A stretch of DNA of 64,000 nt, from contig OZ005698.1 in NCBI GenBank assembly GCA_963930775.1, forward strand, positions 7,818,501 to 7,882,500, in the 5' to 3' direction. The position numbers and the translations under genes are program-made. How positions within the stretch are numbered: the stretch's first letter is position 1; the number at the start of each line of letters is the position of its first letter. This stretch comes from Cliona cf. orientalis. Taxonomy: Eukaryota > Porifera > Demospongiae > Clionaida > Clionaidae. The notes under the pieces were generated by a model. It was not told where the DNA came from and ran no database searches. It saw only the letters and a program-made list of their open reading frames with translations. Positions 47,003-56,833 of this stretch are shown here, piece after piece.

Positions 47003-47602
47003 CTATCTTTGAGGTCCTGCCATTTGCTTCATGGCTCCTTCGTCTTGCATGGAGGTCATCAGTTTCTTGCCTATTCTGTCGTGAACCTCCATGAACTTTG
47101 CCACGCATCGGTCGAGGCAGATGGCCTCTCCTTTAGTCAGCTCTCCCTCGTGGTACTTTGGAGGTATGCACTTCTTATGACATGATCTCGATAATCTAAA
47201 GTGTGTGTGCATTGGGGGGGACAACAACATTAATACTGAGACTATGCAACATTATGAAACCAGGCCCATCAACAGCCCAGTATTGTACGCTAAAGCGGGG
47301 TACGAGTCTACTGTGAGATTGAGCACTTCAGTCTAGAAAAGCCTTTCAGTTCAAGGTACCGAAGATTTTGAGGGTAGTGTCAAGCTAGTATGTATACACT
47401 TTCAACTCAAGTTTATACCGAGAGCTCGAGGGTAACCAGACCCCTGATAGTGGAATGTACAACACATTTAAACTGTCTTTCTCTACTTATCAGTAATAAT
47501 ACTTGTTCTACCTACCTAACAAACATTAGCACACCTGTTGTAGAGGTCTGTCATCATCTCTATCTCCAGGTTTGCAATGGCCTCTTGCTTACTGGGATCC
47601 AT
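47003..47602 (-). CDS. TIMM10: Mitochondrial import chaperone Tim10, copy b
   Basis: Two minus-strand exons, 47535-47602 and 47003-47195, give 86 aa. The exon 2 protein sequence is the same as copy a, with both CX3C motifs (CHKKC, CLDRC). Exon 1 differs by one missing codon (Ser in copy a), and by Arg for Thr at the junction (donor AACAG|GTGTGC here, AACAC|GTGTGC in copy a). The 5' UTR exon and upstream block also correspond. It is head to head with NAA35. Because it flanks NAA35 and has the stronger donor it may be the ancestral copy; both look functional. Confidence 0.92.
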
Positions 47603-47828
47603 GGCACCTTGGTTTTTACACACTACGCGCCGACAACCTGTATATATTGACCAGAATATGTATAATATTGATGTGATACAAACATAATTATGCTAAATTA
47701 ATGTTAATAAGTAGAAATCTGATTTCTAGACGTACCTGAGCTGATCAGCTGAATGCAGAGGACCAGTTTCTAATTAATGCACACTGCACGTGTTTCCTTC
47801 CTATCCCACAGCTAAAGCAGCCTCGATT
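47603..47828. promoter_or_regulatory. Divergent promoter: TIMM10 copy b / NAA35
   Basis: A 226-bp interval between opposite start codons. The sequence tcccacag at about 47803-47810 could be an acceptor for a 5' UTR intron of NAA35, or it may be chance. No NRF1-like palindrome is seen in this copy. Confidence 0.4.
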
Positions 47829-50414
47829 ATGGCGGACAAAACTCCTTCCAAGCCTACCCCAGACGTACCGGAGGAGCCGGCTTCCTCGGAAAGCCGAGAC
47901 GAAGCGGAAAACGACCGCGAGAAACGAATGAGAGAAGACGTACAGCGAGCTCTCGAGGAAGCTGTACTAGCCGCGGGTCTGGGAGAGATGCTGCTTATGG
48001 ACCAACCTCTCGTGGGAAATGAAGAAGCAAGAGAACACGCAGAGAGCCGAGCTTTACTAGGAGTATGCGCAGAGGGAACGGAGGAAAGCCTGGAGCACGA
48101 GGGTGCGTGTATCGATTTGACTGTCTATGGACTGAGCCCTGGCTGCACCCCAAGTATCCCTGGACTCTCGGGACCAGGTACCACTCAGGGTCAGGCTACT
48201 GAGCAACAAGAACTGGAGAGAGAGCGAGAGGAGTCTCCAACTGTGTCTGCTTTGAAACGAGAAAAGCGTGACCTTAACACTAGCGGCAGTGATACAGTGG
48301 CATCTCCTAGGTCCCCCCTCACCGATCTGCCGAAAGTCGAATGGACAGACATCACGGAGCAGTTTGCGACAGCTGCTCGAAATCTCGACTACGGTGAGCT
48401 ACTTCAGGACGACCAGTTTAGCCTGTTTGACGCCATGTCTGCCGTCGAGTTGATGGATACGAAGATGGACTCCGCACTACAGTGGAGAACGTTTAGCACC
48501 TATCCACGCACGCTCGCAGAGGCTGTGAAATTTGGAATTCTGAAATGTGACGGCTACTCGTGCGAAGAGCTCTTGGGGATTATGGACGAGGTGCTGGCGT
48601 GTGTTGCAACATGGCTAAACGGACACACTTTGGCACAGACCGTATTCACGAGCATGTATCTCCTTGATCTTCCACGGATCGAAAACGTGTACCTACGAGC
48701 GTTCGGCCAAGCAGTCATCAAGACGGTCGACTACATGCGTTCGTGTATCTGTCAGGGAAGGGTCTATGCAGAAGACGACCAACAAAGCGTCTGTTTCGGA
48801 TTTGACATGCTCAATCAGGTATCGGAGACGGCTGTGCTCACTGCCCTGAAAGAAGCTGAAGAAAAGCTACAAAATGTCCTAAAACGTCCGCCAAATTCCA
48901 TGCTAGCCACCACCACTCCTGCCCCCCTCGACGGAGACGTAGAGGCCTGGAGAGCTCTTCTCATACGTTTAAAGCTCGTACGAAACCTCTACTCGTTTGT
49001 CGTTGCCATGAGCAAGTATACGGCACACGGGATCGAGACGGCACTCCAGAAGCTTTCTCTCTGCGGTAGCCTGCTCAGTGATATACTCTCCTCCCTTCAC
49101 CTTGGAGAAGCCCTCGACCCCTCCTACCCCCTCGGGTTGGGGTTCCACCCTGTCATTAACCAGCATCTTCTCCCACCGAGCTACAAACCTTACGCCATTC
49201 TTCCTCGCTCCGAAGCTCTTCAGCTCCTTCAGACCATTGTGGTCCAGCTGCAGACTGTTTTCGGATTTGGAAAGCTGGACACGTTTCGAGACATCTATCG
49301 CGCCGTCAAGGATTTCTGTCTAACGAGAGATAGTCCAAATGTGCTAGTTCGATCGCTGCTGGTTCTAATTTGTCTACATGGTGATAGAAGGCGGCTCTTT
49401 GGCACCCAGCCTTTAGACGTTCTTCTGAAAGAGGATGCAAAGTACCTGACACTGCCGCCATCACTGAATTCACGGTCACCTCTCTCCACCTCAGCACAAG
49501 GGAAAGACGCGGTTGAGAGATTCTTCGGTCGATCGGTTGCGCCAATGCTCGAGTTCTTACGAGTCTTCTGTCAGCACCGAGCCAGGCAAAGACAGAGAAT
49601 CGTACGATGCCTTGAAATGATGGGCGACTTTCAGCAAGAGTCGCAGAGAATAGACGAGATCCTGAATGCCCTCAGCCTCAAATTTGACCCCCAGAGGCAG
49701 CACTTGGCCTGCTTCAGTACGTGGATCCTTTACTACATTCTTGAGCTGATGATCGAGTATGTCTATCTCGGATTCGAATACGATCTCTACAGCCCGTTCG
49801 AGTTGCACTATGTCTACTGGTACTTGGAGTTTCTCTATGGATGGCACCAGACGGCGGTCAAGTCAGCCGAGAGATTGCTCCTTTCCGAGCCACAAACATC
49901 GGGGAAAGGAAAGAGAAAAGCAGCCAAGAAGAATAAGAGAGAATTGCCGAAAGAGAAGGAGAGAGAAACGGCCATCATTCATGCCAAGCGTCTCACCTGC
50001 CTGGGGGTGATGAGAGGTATAGAGGCGCTCATTCTCGATAACAAGATACCGCAACCGACTTTCAACTTTGGAAGCCCGCAGTTTTGCTTCCATCATCGCT
50101 TTTTGCCGTTCACCTACCTCGTGACACCACAGTTCCTTCCTTACACCGAGTACGTCAAGCTAGCAAGCGTCAAAAACTACGAAGGAAAAGATTTGAATTT
50201 GTACGACGCGTCGGCAAAGCACTTTGTGTCAGCACGAGCAGCGGTCGAATGCATCACGCATCGAGATGAAGAATTGGAAAATCTCCTCAAGGTGATCAAG
50301 ACGAACGTAGTCATCATGAACTTAGCGGCTAAAGGTCACAAGCGAGACTCTAAGACTCCGCCCACTTTTGACTACTCCGTGCATAAACACTTCCCTGTCA
50401 TTAGAATACAATAA
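47829..50414 (+). CDS. NAA35: NatC N-acetyltransferase auxiliary subunit NAA35 (MAK10)
   Basis: An uninterrupted 861-aa frame from the ATG at 47829 (MADKTPSK). The first ~165 residues are an acidic, Glu/Ser/Pro-rich extension. From about residue 170 it follows NAA35: WTDITEQF, then AMSAVELMDTKMD at about 200-212, a WLNGHTLAQTVFTSMYL segment, HPVINQHLLPPSYKPYA, RARQRQRIVRCLEMM, PQRQHLACFSTWILYY, a WYLEFLYGWHQTA segment, a Lys-rich insert near residue 690, and the C-terminal FDYSVHKHFPVIRIQ. NAA35 anchors the NatC complex (with NAA30 and NAA38) to ribosomes for co-translational N-terminal acetylation. No coding introns, unlike its neighbours; codon use is more GC-rich. Confidence 0.95.
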   Translation: MADKTPSKPTPDVPEEPASSESRDEAENDREKRMREDVQRALEEAVLAAGLGEMLLMDQPLVGNEEAREHAESRALLGVCAEGTEESLEHEGACIDLTVYGLSPGCTPSIPGLSGPGTTQGQATEQQELEREREESPTVSALKREKRDLNTSGSDTVASPRSPLTDLPKVEWTDITEQFATAARNLDYGELLQDDQFSLFDAMSAVELMDTKMDSALQWRTFSTYPRTLAEAVKFGILKCDGYSCEELLGIMDEVLACVATWLNGHTLAQTVFTSMYLLDLPRIENVYLRAFGQAVIKTVDYMRSCICQGRVYAEDDQQSVCFGFDMLNQVSETAVLTALKEAEEKLQNVLKRPPNSMLATTTPAPLDGDVEAWRALLIRLKLVRNLYSFVVAMSKYTAHGIETALQKLSLCGSLLSDILSSLHLGEALDPSYPLGLGFHPVINQHLLPPSYKPYAILPRSEALQLLQTIVVQLQTVFGFGKLDTFRDIYRAVKDFCLTRDSPNVLVRSLLVLICLHGDRRRLFGTQPLDVLLKEDAKYLTLPPSLNSRSPLSTSAQGKDAVERFFGRSVAPMLEFLRVFCQHRARQRQRIVRCLEMMGDFQQESQRIDEILNALSLKFDPQRQHLACFSTWILYYILELMIEYVYLGFEYDLYSPFELHYVYWYLEFLYGWHQTAVKSAERLLLSEPQTSGKGKRKAAKKNKRELPKEKERETAIIHAKRLTCLGVMRGIEALILDNKIPQPTFNFGSPQFCFHHRFLPFTYLVTPQFLPYTEYVKLASVKNYEGKDLNLYDASAKHFVSARAAVECITHRDEELENLLKVIKTNVVIMNLAAKGHKRDSKTPPTFDYSVHKHFPVIRIQ

Positions 50415-50858
50415 TTGCACCGTTAACTTGTAGAAGTGATCATTACTGCACATCAGGAAATTGCTGGTCATTAGTGTTAATTTATTGTACATACAACCAT
50501 ATTATTATTACTTTGTGCTTCCATGCATGGCCGCTTTATGGAGTTCAGCTCAATACACTGGTGAATAATAGTATCTATTAAACATGTCTCACTCTTCCTC
50601 TATTTTTGGATTTTCTATACACGACAAAACTTAATCTCAACATCAACTATGCATGCTTGGCAGCTTAATTTTCGTTGCTAGCCACGTACATCCTTTAGAC
50701 TATGAATAATTATTGATCAAGGCCCATTCCCAGATTTTATGTTGGTCAGTTTGCAATATCAAAAGCTGGGAATGGGTCTGGAGACAATTTGCAAGGCTCA
50801 ATCCATGATTATAGAAGTTGATGTAAAGAAAAATGGGTGATTGCTATAATTTATACAA
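50415..50858. other. Intergenic spacer between NAA35 and the ZMAT5-like gene
   Basis: Convergent 3' regions. It contains a small inverted repeat (ggcccattcccagatttt at 50722 and agctgggaatgggtctgg at 50764) and otherwise AT-rich DNA. Confidence 0.45.
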
Positions 50859-51722
50859 CTATGATGAAGAAATGCTGGATGGTTGCTGCAGATTAGAGTT
50901 TGATTTCATCTTTTGGTGTCTTTGGACTAGTTCAGGATGCTTTGCCAGCCACTGTTGGAGTATCTTCTCGCCACTCAGGCTGCTGTATAGAACACTGGCC
51001 TGGTCGGCTTGGGGAGTCACTGCAATTCCAGCTGTGTATATACATGTATGTTAGAGTACAATAATTATGGGTTCAGATAGGTAATTTTTTATACTATGTG
51101 CATACATGTCAGTAGCGATTACGGACCTCCAATGGCCTGCAGTAGATCGTGAATATCTCGGCTCTGGCTAAGAGTACTCTCATGAAACAAATTGCAGTAG
51201 ATAGCTCAATGAAAAAGCTATCTACCGAGACCTTAACCTTGCAAATCGGTTGCGCGGAATCGCCGCTAGCTTCATTTTTGCTTGTATTAAGTTTCTATGG
51301 AGAAAGTTTAGGTGGGCGTGGCTTCGTAATGGTTTTGCCTACGATCGCGTAACAAGCGCGGTTGGATAGAGCTCGTGGAGAGCTACCTTCTGATACTCGA
51401 ACATTGATATTCCACTGAGAGAAATTCAGCGGAAAAACTGGTGAAATTTGGAGGTCCGTAATCACTAATGTCAGAGTGGGTGATTATATTAATATCTATG
51501 ATGTGAAGGAGTACATGCATTAAATTGAGAGGAGATCAGAGTGAGATTTATGCATGTATACAAACTATGGACCCATTTAATAATCGCGGTCTCACCTATC
51601 ACTGCTTCGTAGTATTGTTTTTTGTTCCTCTGGTGTGCCCCACCCTTCAAGTGCTTCTGTCTGTTCAGTGAGGTGTCCTGGAAAGATTTCCAGCAGTATT
51701 CACAGAAGTAACGCTTTGGCAT
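50859..51722 (-). CDS. ZMAT5: ZMAT5-like (U11/U12 snRNP 20K) zinc-finger protein, short form
   Basis: Exon 1 (51596-51722) starts MPKRYFCEYCWKSFQD and continues NRQKHLKGGAHQ, a U1-type C2H2 finger (C..C...H....H) very close to the N-terminus of ZMAT5, a protein of the minor spliceosome U11/U12 di-snRNP. It ends in phase 1 at donor ATAG|GTGAG. Exon 2 (50859-51031) has a phase-matched acceptor and encodes a segment with GEKILQQWLAKHPELVQRHQ and a Ser-rich end. The model gives 99 aa. Human ZMAT5 is about 170 aa and has a CCCH finger between these parts; I find no exon for it. The only other large object in the intron is a MITE at 51113-51467. Either the finger is lost or exon 2 belongs to a different isoform. 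Confidence 0.65.
51113..51467. mobile_element. MITE inside the ZMAT5-like intron
   Basis: A 355-bp element with ends TAGCGATTACGGACCTCCAA and TTGGAGGTCCGTAATCACTA, flanked by a 7-bp repeat atgtcag (51106-51112 and 51468-51474). Confidence 0.78.
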
Positions 51723-52201
51723 CACGTACACATGCTTCAGTTCTCGTCTTGTAGGCGTGGCCCCCTAGGCTATTTCAATATTCAGCGAATTTCTTGTTTT
51801 TCGAGTATTTAGAGCAGACACTTGCGGTTCCCGCCCAATAACCGAAATGGTTAATTAACTCCGCGGGCATGCTAATCAGTGCAGCAGTACAGCCTAATGT
51901 GATAATAGCTCGTTTGTAGCCATGAGCCATTTGAAAAGTTTGTTGTAGGCGTTACTTGGTCTAGCCATAACACAACCCAAGGAGTGCCTTTCTCATTGTT
52001 TCATTGTCGTATCGAAGTGGAGGCCTACACCACTATAGCGTGGACAAGTCCTTCTGTCCAGCTTTTTTCGCTACAAGGCCTAGGAGAGCAAGTTATCCAA
52101 CAAGCAAGACCCCTTCGTCCTTCCTAGCTTCAGGGGAGAAAGAAGTGTTCAAAATTGATACTACTACCACTTCTGTCAAGAAGAAGGGAAGAAAAAGGAG
52201 C
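51723..52201. promoter_or_regulatory. Divergent upstream region of ZMAT5-like and MYO18
   Basis: The ZMAT5-like gene starts at 51722 (minus), MYO18 at 52202 (plus). The MYO18 frame is open from 51971 but without an ATG before 52202, so part of this is 5' UTR or a region reached from an upstream exon. No clear motif is identified. Confidence 0.4.
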
Positions 52202-54974
52202 ATGCCGTTCTGGAAGAAAGAAAAGAAAGACCCCAAGGCGAAGCATAACCACGGCACGGCGGCAGACGTCAAGTCGTCACCTGCTCGCCACATAGCCATG
52301 CCTGGGGACAGGCGCTACACTATCGAACCTAGCGACAGAGAGCGGCCCCGTCCCAACAGCACTTCGCCCAACTCTTCTCGCGACAGACACACGATAGTCT
52401 CGCGAGGAGGCGGCAACAACAGCATAAAGGCTCACTCGCTGAGCAGGACCGAGTCTGGCCTGAAGGTAGCCCAGACGAAAGCCTTCTACGAAGAACTCAC
52501 CAAGAACTCCACTTCGGCCAATAACTCCACTTCGGCCAATAACAGCACGCTGACTCGCTCCGGCCAGCACACCATCAGTAGCCCTGAGAAACGCCGCCAG
52601 GGAACGAACGTTTCCGTCGGTTCGAGCTCCACTAGCTCTAGCCACGTATCTGTCAATGTCACGAGTCCAACTCCTCTCTCAGATGGGAGTAGCAGTGGGA
52701 ACAGAACGCCTGTGGTGGTTCGAAGGGGGCATTCTGGAGGGTCTCCAGACCTCTCCTCTCTCTCCCCCATCACCAACGCACGGATCAACAAGCGGACATC
52801 TCTTATTTTTGCAGAAGGCCGGTCGTCGCCGGAGATTAGCCGTGCAAAATCATTCGACGGGATCAACCTACCCCTCCCACCTCTGCAGATGTCCAACATC
52901 CGCCTACGTGAGGTCGAAGCAGGCAGAAACGCGCCCGGCGGGGGGTTTGGATTCATTCTTCGTAAATCCTACCTCCCCGTACCCGAAGACCCAGAAAAAA
53001 CGAAACTCGTCCACTTGGTGGAGCCTAGAGCAGACTACTTAGGCCCGCTAATGACAGGGGACCGCATCATCGAGGTAAACGGGGAGAACGTCGAAGACGC
53101 ACCCCATGAAGAGGTTGTCGAGATGATAAAATCTTCCGGAGGCAGCGTCTACTTGAAGGTAGCCTCCATGCCCGAGTTGACTGAGCTAAACTCAAGGGGA
53201 GCTTTGGACGATGACGCAAGCGGTGCAAATGGCTTTAAACGCAACACCAAGCTGAGGAAATCTGGAAAAGGGAAAGCTCAGCACAAAACAGGTGACAAAA
53301 ATTCGCACGTTAAGCCCCCACCATGCTAAGAATTTGCAATTTGCACTGGAGTCAGTGTTACTTAACACATTGAGTAGTGTTTGTTGATGATATAAGGGAT
53401 AGTTTGGTTTGTGTGTGCTGTAACAATTGAAAGTGTAACCAGGTGCTAGGTAAAACACAAGTAAGAGTAGTACGTTACTGGGTGTCTTTGCTTAAACTTG
53501 CAGGAACTTTGGGCAGAAAGAAGAACAAGCCAGATTTTAAGGTCTGTGATTTCTCTCTCCCTCCCTCCCTCCCTCTCTCTCTCTCTCCCTTCTTTTCCTT
53601 CTCTGTGTACATGTATGTATCAGCATCATACACTTAAATATGTGTACAACAAGTGAGCATAGTCGTGTATCTAGACGCTGTACAGTCGTTTGTTTGTTGA
53701 TGTGTAACTGTATCCTAGTGGCTGTCAGTAGTTAACTGATTTAGTGGACACACTTGACCGACAGTGTGCATCCTAGTGAGGAAGAATCGCCCTTTTAATC
53801 GTCACCACACACAACATTGCTGGAGATTTTCTCCCTTGTTCAGCACAATTACAGGCAAAACCATGTCTCTGAAAGTCAATTTTCATACAAACTCGAACCC
53901 CTATTTAGAACTGACATTGCTGTAATTACTACTAGAGTGAATTGTATTTCCCTAAAGATAATTTTTGGGACCTTGATATGTTATGGATAGCCACGTCTTC
54001 TATAATAGCTGTCCTTCCCAGCATTTTTCAAGATAATTATAGTGCGATAGTGGTGTTTGTGAGGAAACTTCACCTGCTTTCAAAATCGAAGGGGTTTGCT
54101 CAAATAATATTATAAGCACTGATTTAAAAGCATACTGTGGAGAAAACTAGCCTCGTTCATGACCAAGGTATTGAATAGATCTTGTATATCGAAACAGTCC
54201 TCATACCTATAGATGCTCCACATGTATAATTCTCGTCACTGACCCCGTGACTGTAATTATGGATTTGTTATGTTATTCACCGTGTGTTATTATTTAGTTA
54301 TGGCTATCTGCTAGAAAACTATATAGCCTCGTTTGTAGCATACAGCACCCAAGTATTGAATAGGCCTCTGGACGAAGCTGTAGTAATAGTATAGAATGAA
54401 GCTTTTTGAAGATAAAAGCAAAACTGCTGTAATCTTATTCCTTATGCATGTATATGCTGTGGCCATGCTACGTGTATATTTCTCGCCACTGACCCTGGAC
54501 TATAATTATGGAATTTTGTTATTCACCGTGTGTTATTATTAAACTTTAGTTAAGGCTATCTGCTAGCTGCCATACTCTGGCTGGTTGTACCAACATGTAG
54601 CTGTAATAGGAGTGTGTTAGCATTCTTAGTGATGGGATTAACAAGACCATTGTGCCAGATTGGCGCGAGAGGCCGTGTACAGCACACAGGTATTGTTGTC
54701 CGATCTGTCGACAATTGTGTCCTGGAATGCCCTGGCTGTTATTGCATAGATGCTATGCTGTGCTTGTATATGTGTGTCGTGCTCAGAACTGAGTCTCATG
54801 CCTGTATTAATGCAGCTAATGGATGCTATTAATAGCATCACATGTACGGTGTACGTGTATATACGTACATGGAGTTTTTTCCTTTACAAATTTCTTTGCC
54901 TGGATGTAGCTAATTAATATTCGGAAAGATGTATCATATCACTACTTTTGAGCTTAGATGCTTAATGAAGGCCT

Positions 54975-55005
<31 letters not shown>

Positions 55006-56791
55006 ACACACACACACTGACGTTAGCTTCCTATAAGATCAACAACATGCCCCCCATTACTGTAAGTGGGGAAACAATAGGCCACCCACAACAACAGCAG
55101 CTAGTAATCTGCCCAACACCCAACATACTAATAGTACATACATGCAACATTTAATGTTGAATTTCTTGGGGCATGCTCTTCACGCAGTCTGCTATGTGTA
55201 GTTTGTGGTTGTGAGCTTGTTTAGCCGTCCATGGCCTATTGCCCAGGCTGCTCAACCTTCCCATGGCAGTTCTTCCATGTTTGTCTGTGCTGCTATAGAA
55301 TAGTACCACCACAATGGGCTGGCTCGCTGGCTAGCTGGCTAGCTGGCTAGCTGGCTAGCTCACTGCATAGCTGTTCAATCGACAAGCCTACCTTGCCATG
55401 CAGTTGCTCACACAGCAGCATTCCAGGCAGCTTCCTTGGCATGGTTTAATCTTAGATGAGGTGAGATGAGGTGAGGGGGATACCCCATTTCATCATAGGT
55501 AGGTAATATCCTGCAAGAATTCATTTATTCATCATGAAATTCATTCTGTGTTTCCCCCTGTGTTAATGAAATATTAAGCCCAGTACTCCCCCCCCCCCAT
55601 GGTGTTGCTATGGCGTCATGTGTTGGGCAACATATTTATAATTATTTTGTAACCATCATAATTATATTATGAGGCTAAATATATCATGCTATTACCCTAA
55701 ACTAATTCTTATAGTGGTATGCAGCCTTATAGAATTATATGCCACTGTACAGAACTTTTCCACTGTATTGTCTTGGTATAATTATCCAGTGTGTTTCTGG
55801 CATTAGCAGTATAAAGAGTGTTATATAGTCTGTTTGGGTTAGGTGAGGCGTCGTCGCTATGGGCTTGTCGTGTCTGTATGTGCACTGTTGGGGCTGTGGC
55901 ATGAATCTCGGCTCTTGTTTTTTAATTAATCCCACATGGAGTTGGTGATGGCCTGTGGGCGCAAGAAACACTCAGCAACACCCACACATACTTGGCACTC
56001 TCTAACTAAACCACTTCTGAGATAATATACACTTAAACGAGAGAGAGAGAGAGAGAACGTCTGAGGGAATGGGGGATAAAGGATGGATAGAAAGAGAAAG
56101 AGTGAGAGAAAGAAAAGAAGAGAGAAAGAGAAGCTGAGGGAGTGGGTAGAGAGAGAGAAAGAGGGAGAGAGAGGGGTGAGGGAGGGAAGGCAAGGGAGAG
56201 GGAGAGAGAGACTCAGAGAGAGAGAGGGATTTTTACTTACGAGAGATAAAAAGATAGTAACGGTGTACATCTAATATTATGCTACTTTGGTGCATGTGCA
56301 GTATACACGTACACACATTTTTGTTAACGTTTCATACACAGTACAGAGCATGCCCAGTGTCATGTTTGGATATCCAAAGCCCTATTTGTGTACACAGTGA
56401 ACCGAGGTTTTGTACACTTCTCTGTGAACCGGAAGGCCATTAGCGGTCCTGGTTATGTTGGCACTAGTACACGGTCGTTACAGCTATGTACACTGTTTCT
56501 AGGAATAGATTCCACGCACCACACAAACTCTACATAATTATTATGTCCACTGCTGTACGCCCAACAACAGATTAGTTGGTATAGTTGATATAGTAGCTGT
56601 AAGTCTTATTATGATTGTGGTTTTATGTCAAGTGCGAATTGAGCAGTGTTCTCCCCCAAGCAAAAGTCAAAGAGGGCGTAGTTTACCTGTGCCCGCCACA
56701 TTATAGTCACTTGTTCCCGCACGAAAGAAAAATTAAGTGTATACTGAGAGCTTTCAGCGCTGTATTGCTGTTGAGAGAGGGAGGGAGGAGG

Positions 56792-56833
<42 letters not shown>

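Noticed and set aside
49306..50096. Several 60-96 aa open frames on the minus strand opposite NAA35
   Set aside because: They lie antisense to a strongly conserved coding exon and show no family motifs; open antisense frames are expected in GC-richer coding DNA.
52277..52956. 122- and 156-aa minus-strand open frames opposite the MYO18 first exon
   Set aside because: Antisense shadows of the Ser/Arg-rich coding sequence; composition mirrors the sense codons.
54614..54832. 72-aa open frame in the MYO18 intron
   Set aside because: No similarity, no splice support and no conserved neighbours; chance open frame.
55926..56274. Ser/Leu-rich and Glu/Arg-rich open frames around 56000-56270, and similar ones near 59700, 60022 and 61128
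   Set aside because: They are translations of GA/CT microsatellites, which stay open in all frames.
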